NCBI RefSeq assembly: GCF_018618755.1 | Contig: NZ_JACSMR010000016.1 | Location: forward strand, 1 to 54,943 | From: Exiguobacterium sp. s193 | GTDB taxonomy: Bacteria; Bacillota; Bacilli; Exiguobacteriales; Exiguobacteriaceae | DNA length: 54,943 nt | Reading direction: 5' to 3' | Shown: piece after piece, positions 50,264-54,943 of the stretch | Numbering within the stretch: position 1 is the stretch's first letter | Layout: the number at the start of each line of letters is the position of its first letter | Notes under the pieces: generated by a model | The model's input: the letters and a program-made list of their open reading frames with translations, nothing else | The model's database searches: none | What the model was told of the DNA's origin: nothing | Translations under genes and position numbers: made by a program

Positions 50264-52711
50264 TTATTCAGTCGTTGCCGATTCCACTTGGTGGCGGCGG
50301 ACGATGAATTCATCGTTTTCTACATCAAGTGCGACACGTTCACCCTTTTGGATGTCTCCCGCAAGCAATGCTTCCGACAAACGATCCTCTGCTTCTCGTT
50401 GAAGCGCACGACGGATTGGACGAGCACCGTATTCTGGGTCGTATCCGATATCGGCAATCTTCGAGAGTGCGGCAGGTGTCAATTCGAAATGAACCTGTTG
50501 TTCCGCAAGGCGTTTTTCAAGAGTCTTCGCCATGAGTTTGACGATTTCCTCGATGTGTTTTTTCTCAAGTGAGTGGAAGACGATTGTTTCGTCAATCCGG
50601 TTCAAGAACTCTGGACGGAATGCTTTTTTCAGTTCGTCCATGACTTTCCCCTTCATGTCTTTGTATTCACGATCCGTATCGTCCGACACTGCGAACCCAA
50701 CGTACTTGTTTCGTTTGAGGGCACTTGCACCGACGTTCGACGTCATGACGATGATCGTATTACGGAAATCAACCGTCCGTCCTTTTGAGTCGGTTAGGCG
50801 TCCATCGTCGAGTACTTGAAGCAAGATGTTGAAGACTTCAGGGTGAGCTTTTTCAATTTCATCAAGCAAGATGACGGAGTATGGTTTACGGCGTACTTTT
50901 TCAGTTAACTGACCGCCTTCTTCATACCCGACATACCCTGGAGGTGAACCAACGAGTCGGCTTGTCGCATGTTTCTCCATGTATTCTGACATGTCGATCC
51001 GAATGATGGCATCTTCGTCACCAAACATCGATTCTGCGACAGCACGGGCAAGCTCCGTCTTCCCGACACCTGTCGGACCGAGGAAGATGAACGAACCAAT
51101 CGGACGTTTTGGATCTTTGAGTCCGGCACGTGCACGACGAATCGCTTTTGAAATCGATTTAACCGCTTCATTTTGACCGATGACCCGACTGTGAAGTATT
51201 TCTTCGAGGCGGAGTAAACGATCTGTCTCTTCTTCAGCAATTTTCGTTACCGGTACACCCGTCCAGCTCGCGACGACCTGTGCGATATCATCTTTTGTGA
51301 CTTCAAGCTTCTCATTTCCTTGCTTATTCTGCCATTCTTCTTTCAAACGCTCGAGCTCATCACGAAGTTTTTGTTCCGTATCACGAAGACTTGCCGCTTT
51401 TTCAAACTCTTGACTTTGTACGGCTTCATCCTTATCTTTACGGATGCCTTCGAGTTTTGCTTCGACCTCTTTTAGATTCGGCGGTGCTGTATACGAACGG
51501 AGACGCACTTTTGAAGCCGCTTCGTCAATCAAGTCGATCGCTTTATCCGGTAGGAAACGGTCCGAGATATAGCGGTCCGAGAGCGTTACCGCTTCTTGAA
51601 TCGCTTCATCTGTGATGGTGACACGGTGATGCGCTTCATAACGGTCGCGAAGACCAAACAAGATTTGTGTTGCTTCGTTTGCTGTTGGTTCAGCGACTTG
51701 GATCGGTTGGAAACGACGCTCAAGCGCTGCATCTTTTTCGATATACTTACGGTATTCGTCAAGTGTCGTCGCACCGATACATTGGAGTTCACCGCGCGCA
51801 AGCGATGGTTTTAGAATATTCGACGCATCGATTGCTCCTTCTGCTCCACCTGCACCAATCAATGTGTGCAATTCATCGATGAAGAGAATGATGTTCCCCG
51901 CTTGACGAATCTCATCCATGACCTTTTTCAAACGGTCTTCGAACTCACCACGGTATTTCGTCCCAGCGACGAGCGTCCCCATGTCGAGCACCATGACGCG
52001 TTTATTCCGTAACGTCTCTGGCACTTCATTGTTGATGATTTGTTGTGCGAGTCCTTCGACGACGGCCGTTTTACCAACACCCGGCTCTCCGATCAAGACC
52101 GGGTTGTTTTTCGTCCGGCGGCTCAAGACTTCGATGACACGTTGAATTTCTTTTGCTCGTCCGATGACTGGGTCGAGACGTGTCTCACGAGCTTGTTGCG
52201 TCAAGTCGCGAGCCAAACCATCAAGCGTTGGTGTCGCGACGCCTGAGCCAGCTTGTGACGCGTTAGCCGTCGTTTCGCTGTTCCCAAGTAGTTGCAACAC
52301 TTGCTGACGTGCTTTAGAGAGACTGATTCCAAGGTTGTTCAAGACACGTGCCGCGACACCTTCTCCTTCACGGATTAGACCGAGTAAGAGGTGTTCTGTA
52401 CCGACGTACGAATGTCCGAGTTTACGTGCTTCATCCATCGACAGTTCGATGACTTTTTTCGCACGTGGTGTATAGTGAATCGTCGTCGCACCATCTTGGC
52501 CACGACCGATCAATGCTTCGACTTCCATTTGAATTTTATCTGAACTAAGACCAAGTGCTGTTAAGGCTTTCGCAGCAATCCCGTCTCCTTCACGTACAAG
52601 TCCGAGTAAAATATGTTCTGTCCCGATATTATGGTGTCCGAGTCGTACCGCCTCTTCTTGTGCAAGTGCGAGTACGCGTTGGGCACGTTCTGTGAATCGT
52701 CCAAACATCAT
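50264..52711 (-). CDS. clpC: ATP-dependent protease ATPase subunit ClpC
   Basis: The 815-residue HSP100 protein has two N-terminal repeats ([20 protein letters not shown]), Walker A GEPGVGKT (D1) and GPTGVGKT (D2), the UVR motif between them ([13 protein letters not shown]) and the ClpP-binding region. It unfolds substrates for ClpP, using McsB/MecA-type adaptors. Its start overlaps the mcsB stop. Under CtsR control. Confidence 0.97.
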   Translation of the reverse strand: MMFGRFTERAQRVLALAQEEAVRLGHHNIGTEHILLGLVREGDGIAAKALTALGLSSDKIQMEVEALIGRGQDGATTIHYTPRAKKVIELSMDEARKLGHSYVGTEHLLLGLIREGEGVAARVLNNLGISLSKARQQVLQLLGNSETTANASQAGSGVATPTLDGLARDLTQQARETRLDPVIGRAKEIQRVIEVLSRRTKNNPVLIGEPGVGKTAVVEGLAQQIINNEVPETLRNKRVMVLDMGTLVAGTKYRGEFEDRLKKVMDEIRQAGNIILFIDELHTLIGAGGAEGAIDASNILKPSLARGELQCIGATTLDEYRKYIEKDAALERRFQPIQVAEPTANEATQILFGLRDRYEAHHRVTITDEAIQEAVTLSDRYISDRFLPDKAIDLIDEAASKVRLRSYTAPPNLKEVEAKLEGIRKDKDEAVQSQEFEKAASLRDTEQKLRDELERLKEEWQNKQGNEKLEVTKDDIAQVVASWTGVPVTKIAEEETDRLLRLEEILHSRVIGQNEAVKSISKAIRRARAGLKDPKRPIGSFIFLGPTGVGKTELARAVAESMFGDEDAIIRIDMSEYMEKHATSRLVGSPPGYVGYEEGGQLTEKVRRKPYSVILLDEIEKAHPEVFNILLQVLDDGRLTDSKGRTVDFRNTIIVMTSNVGASALKRNKYVGFAVSDDTDREYKDMKGKVMDELKKAFRPEFLNRIDETIVFHSLEKKHIEEIVKLMAKTLEKRLAEQQVHFELTPAALSKIADIGYDPEYGARPIRRALQREAEDRLSEALLAGDIQKGERVALDVENDEFIVRRHQVESATTE

Positions 52712-53784
52712 TACGCAAAACCTCCTTGTGTGTGATCCCTGTTTTTCTGTTCGGTTAACATCTGGCGAATCACGTGAGCTCGCTCGATGTCCCGTTCTCT
52801 TGATGTTAATTGATTCCCGAAATGCTTTTGTAGAAAACCTGTTTGTAAAGATACAAGTAAATGATGGAACACATTAGGCGCGAGATTCACATCAAGCCCT
52901 AACCCATCTGCTAGGCGAACATCCGATAGTCGTTCTGTCGCTTCGCGTGCCGTAATCAACCGGGCAGATGTCAAGATTCCATACGACCGATACAATCGGT
53001 CTTCTAGTTCTTCTTGATACATCTCCAATAATCCTTTTCTTGCGGCCTGTTCTGCTTCAATTAATGCTTCGACTGCGAATTGATAATCCGTGATTAGCAT
53101 ATCTTCGCTCGCCCCAAGTGTCCGTTGGTTCGATAGTTGAAACATCCGTCCTGACGCGTCGCTACCTTCTCCATACCGTCCACGAATCGCGAAACCAAGC
53201 TGTCTCAAGTGTTTGACATACCCTTGAATTTGATTCGTCAGGACGAGTCCTGGGAGGTGCAACATGACAGAAGCTCGCAACCCTGTCCCGACATTGCTCG
53301 GACAAGTCGTCAAATAACCGAGTGTATCATCAAAAGCAATTTTAAACCGCTCACTGATGAGTTGATCGACTTGTTTTGCAACCCGAAAGGCTTCTTCGAG
53401 TTGCAAGCCGGGAAACAGCGTTTGAATTCGAAAGTGATCTTCTTCGTTGACCATGACGCTGATTTGTTCATCGTCACTGACGAACAAACCGGTCCTTGGA
53501 TGTGAAGCAAGTGCCGGACTAATTAAATGCTTTTCTACTAAAGCAGTCCGTGTCAATACGTCAGCCTGGTCGACCCGTCCGAATCGAAAACCTTTCAGAC
53601 CATTCAACTGCCGTTCTGTTTCATCAATCAACTCCGTTGCCTCTGCTTCCGACATTGTCGTCGAGAACGGATATTGGATTGCATTTCGTGCTAAACGAAT
53701 CCGTGTCGACACAACAATATCATCATAAGGAGCTTGTTGATTCATCTTTTCGCTCAAGGGATGCGTCAATAATTCTTCAAACAT
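52711..53784 (-). CDS. mcsB: Protein arginine kinase McsB
   Basis: McsB phosphorylates arginines on CtsR and damaged proteins, marking them for ClpCP. The 357-residue protein has the guanidino-kinase motifs STRIRLARN and [15 protein letters not shown], the latter with the key cysteine. The start MFEELLTHP at 53784 has GAGGAGGAT; it overlaps mcsA by 8 nt. Confidence 0.95.
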   Translation of the reverse strand: MFEELLTHPLSEKMNQQAPYDDIVVSTRIRLARNAIQYPFSTTMSEAEATELIDETERQLNGLKGFRFGRVDQADVLTRTALVEKHLISPALASHPRTGLFVSDDEQISVMVNEEDHFRIQTLFPGLQLEEAFRVAKQVDQLISERFKIAFDDTLGYLTTCPSNVGTGLRASVMLHLPGLVLTNQIQGYVKHLRQLGFAIRGRYGEGSDASGRMFQLSNQRTLGASEDMLITDYQFAVEALIEAEQAARKGLLEMYQEELEDRLYRSYGILTSARLITAREATERLSDVRLADGLGLDVNLAPNVFHHLLVSLQTGFLQKHFGNQLTSRERDIERAHVIRQMLTEQKNRDHTQGGFA

Positions 53785-54205
53785 GGCGCAAATCCTCCTC
53801 AACGCTAACAATCTGCTGCTTAATTAACTCAGCCTCTTCATAATCTTCTGATAACACTTTCCGATTTAACTGTTCTTTTAATCGGCTCAGTTGTTGTTTC
53901 AAACGTTTTTCGACCGATTCTTCGTCAGGTCGTGAACCATAATGTTTGGAGTGACCGTGTTGGAACTGACGAACCATTCCGTCGACTTCCGCTTTGAACA
54001 CGGTATAACAAGTCGCACAACCGACTTTTCTCAAATGTAACAACTGTTGTCGTGTCATGCCACAAGATGGGCATGTCGTCCCTTGATATTCACGGGCGAG
54101 TTCCCGGACACATTCAGAACATAAGACACGTTCTGAGTCTTCCGTTTCTTGTGGAAGTTTGACGCGTACGATTGCTTCTCGTTCTAAGCATCGTTGACAT
54201 CGCAT
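53777..54205 (-). CDS. mcsA: McsA, zinc-binding activator of McsB (short form)
   Basis: The 142-residue protein has four Cys-X2-Cys pairs (CQRC, CSEC, CPSC, CATC) that bind zinc and a C-terminal UVR motif (about 105-140). B. subtilis McsA is about 185 residues; the missing part is the linker between the second and third cysteine pairs. It activates McsB and keeps CtsR in check. Confidence 0.92.
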   Translation of the reverse strand: MRCQRCLEREAIVRVKLPQETEDSERVLCSECVRELAREYQGTTCPSCGMTRQQLLHLRKVGCATCYTVFKAEVDGMVRQFQHGHSKHYGSRPDEESVEKRLKQQLSRLKEQLNRKVLSEDYEEAELIKQQIVSVEEDLRHV

Positions 54206-54222
54206 AGAGCATTCCTCCCATG

Positions 54223-54678
54223 CTACAATCGCTTGATGGTTTGTAGAAGTGTCTGCATCAAATGCGCTCGCATCCGGTGCTGATCCTCGACATCCATCGG
54301 TAAACTTTCTTTTCGTAATAACGACTGAATTAAAATCGCTTCGCGTCGCGTTAGTAATTGTTCATTCATCAATCGGATTAGATAATCTTCAGCCGCCTGT
54401 TCGGTTAATTGATCACCGACCCAAGCACTCATCTCATCTAAGAGATCATGGCTATCCAATAAAACGATTTTTTGAATGCGGATATACCCACCACCACCAC
54501 GCTTACTTTCAACAAAATATCCCTTTTCAACAGTAAAACGGGTGTTGATGACATAATTAATTTGTGAAGGCACACAGTCAAAACGCTGGGCAATTTCTTG
54601 ACGCTTGATTTCAACTTTTGTTTCATCATTTAAGATTTGTTTTAAATAGGCTTCGATGATATCTGTGATGTTTTGCAT
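54223..54678 (-). CDS. ctsR: Transcriptional repressor CtsR
   Basis: Represses class III heat-shock genes. The 151-residue protein has a winged helix with the glycine-rich tip SKRGGGGYIRI (about 59-69), the temperature-sensing loop, and a C-terminal dimer domain. The start MQNITDIIEAYL at 54678 has GAGGTGG. First gene of the operon. Confidence 0.96.
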   Translation of the reverse strand: MQNITDIIEAYLKQILNDETKVEIKRQEIAQRFDCVPSQINYVINTRFTVEKGYFVESKRGGGGYIRIQKIVLLDSHDLLDEMSAWVGDQLTEQAAEDYLIRLMNEQLLTRREAILIQSLLRKESLPMDVEDQHRMRAHLMQTLLQTIKRL

Positions 54679-54690
54679 GGGCACCACCTC

Positions 54691-54718
54691 TCTGACCATC
54701 TTTGACTATTGTTTGATT
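54691..54718 (-). promoter_or_regulatory. CtsR operator
   Basis: AGTCAAA-GAT-GGTCAGA (54707-54691) fits the direct heptad repeat RGTCAAA-NAN-RGTCAAA with one mismatch. A third half-site, AATCAAA (54718-54712), lies 11 bp upstream by its TCAAA core. It covers the transcription start downstream of the -10, so CtsR binding would block transcription. Confidence 0.85.
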
Positions 54719-54720
54719 TA

Positions 54721-54749
54721 ATAGTAATCATCTTAAAAGTGAATTGCAA
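54721..54749 (-). promoter_or_regulatory. ctsR operon promoter (sigma-A)
   Basis: Minus-strand -35 TTGCAA (54749-54744), 17-bp spacer, -10 TACTAT (54726-54721), with an AT-rich upstream tract. Confidence 0.75.
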
Positions 54750-54775
54750 ATAATTTAACTCTAAATGAACAGACA

Positions 54776-54812
54776 CAAAAAAGGACCGACCTGCGTTATG
54801 CAGATCGGTCCT
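54776..54812 (-). terminator. rRNA operon terminator
   Basis: A 13-bp stem (aggaccgatctgc/gcaggtcggtcct, one wobble; 5-nt loop) followed by seven T on the minus strand, just after 5S. Confidence 0.92.
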
Positions 54813-54819
54813 CTTCAAT

Positions 54820-54936
<117 letters not shown>

Positions 54937-54943
54937 CGACGGG

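Overview
The window is a ribosomal-protein, transcription and heat-shock superoperon region from a low-to-mid GC member of the Bacillales. The 16S rRNA 5' end on the minus strand at the left edge, the gene order and the protein sequences point to Exiguobacterium; this is inferred from remembered signatures, not a search. Every gene except one is on the minus strand, so the biological reading order is right to left. The segment is framed by two rRNA operons: a complete 5S gene with its terminator at the right end (54776-54936), and the promoters and first ~109 nt of a 16S gene at the left end.

In transcription order: (1) the class III heat-shock operon ctsR-mcsA-mcsB-clpC with a CtsR operator, closed by a terminator. 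(2) radA, then the PIN/TRAM gene yacL; disA, which sits between them in Bacillus, is absent. (3) A 405-nt gene-free, highly structured stretch bounded by two near-identical palindromes. (4) The isoprenoid genes ispD-ispF and gltX. (5) A T-box riboswitch controlling cysE-cysS-mrnC-rlmB-rae1(yacP). (6) sigH, then rpmG-secE-nusG. (7) rplK-rplA, with a matching hairpin motif before each gene that looks like an L1 autoregulatory site. (8) rplJ-rplL behind an attenuated leader. (9) The rsmC-like gene ybxB, rpoB and rpoC. (10) The str operon rplGB-rpsL-rpsG-fusA-tuf with its own strong promoter. (11) The S10, spc and alpha operons from rpsJ to rplQ, including secY, adk, map and infA. (12) The ECF transporter core ecfA1-ecfA2-ecfT with truA. 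(13) rplM-rpsI, closed by a terminator. (14) An accessory strip: one small plus-strand membrane-protein gene, an endolysin-like M15 peptidase, salA and kbaA, leading to the next rRNA operon.

The core makes ribosomes, RNA polymerase and translocon, and couples them to protein quality control, charging of Glu and Cys tRNAs, and rRNA/mRNA maturation. Compared with the Bacillus order, the spore and germination genes cwlD and gerD, the KOW-domain gene between map and infA, and disA are missing, whereas sigH and kbaA are kept. S14 is the long, cysteine-free form inside the spc operon, although L33 and L36 keep their zinc cysteines. No CRISPR array, insertion sequence, prophage or tRNA was seen. The most unexplained DNA is the structured 47.2-47.6 kb interval.
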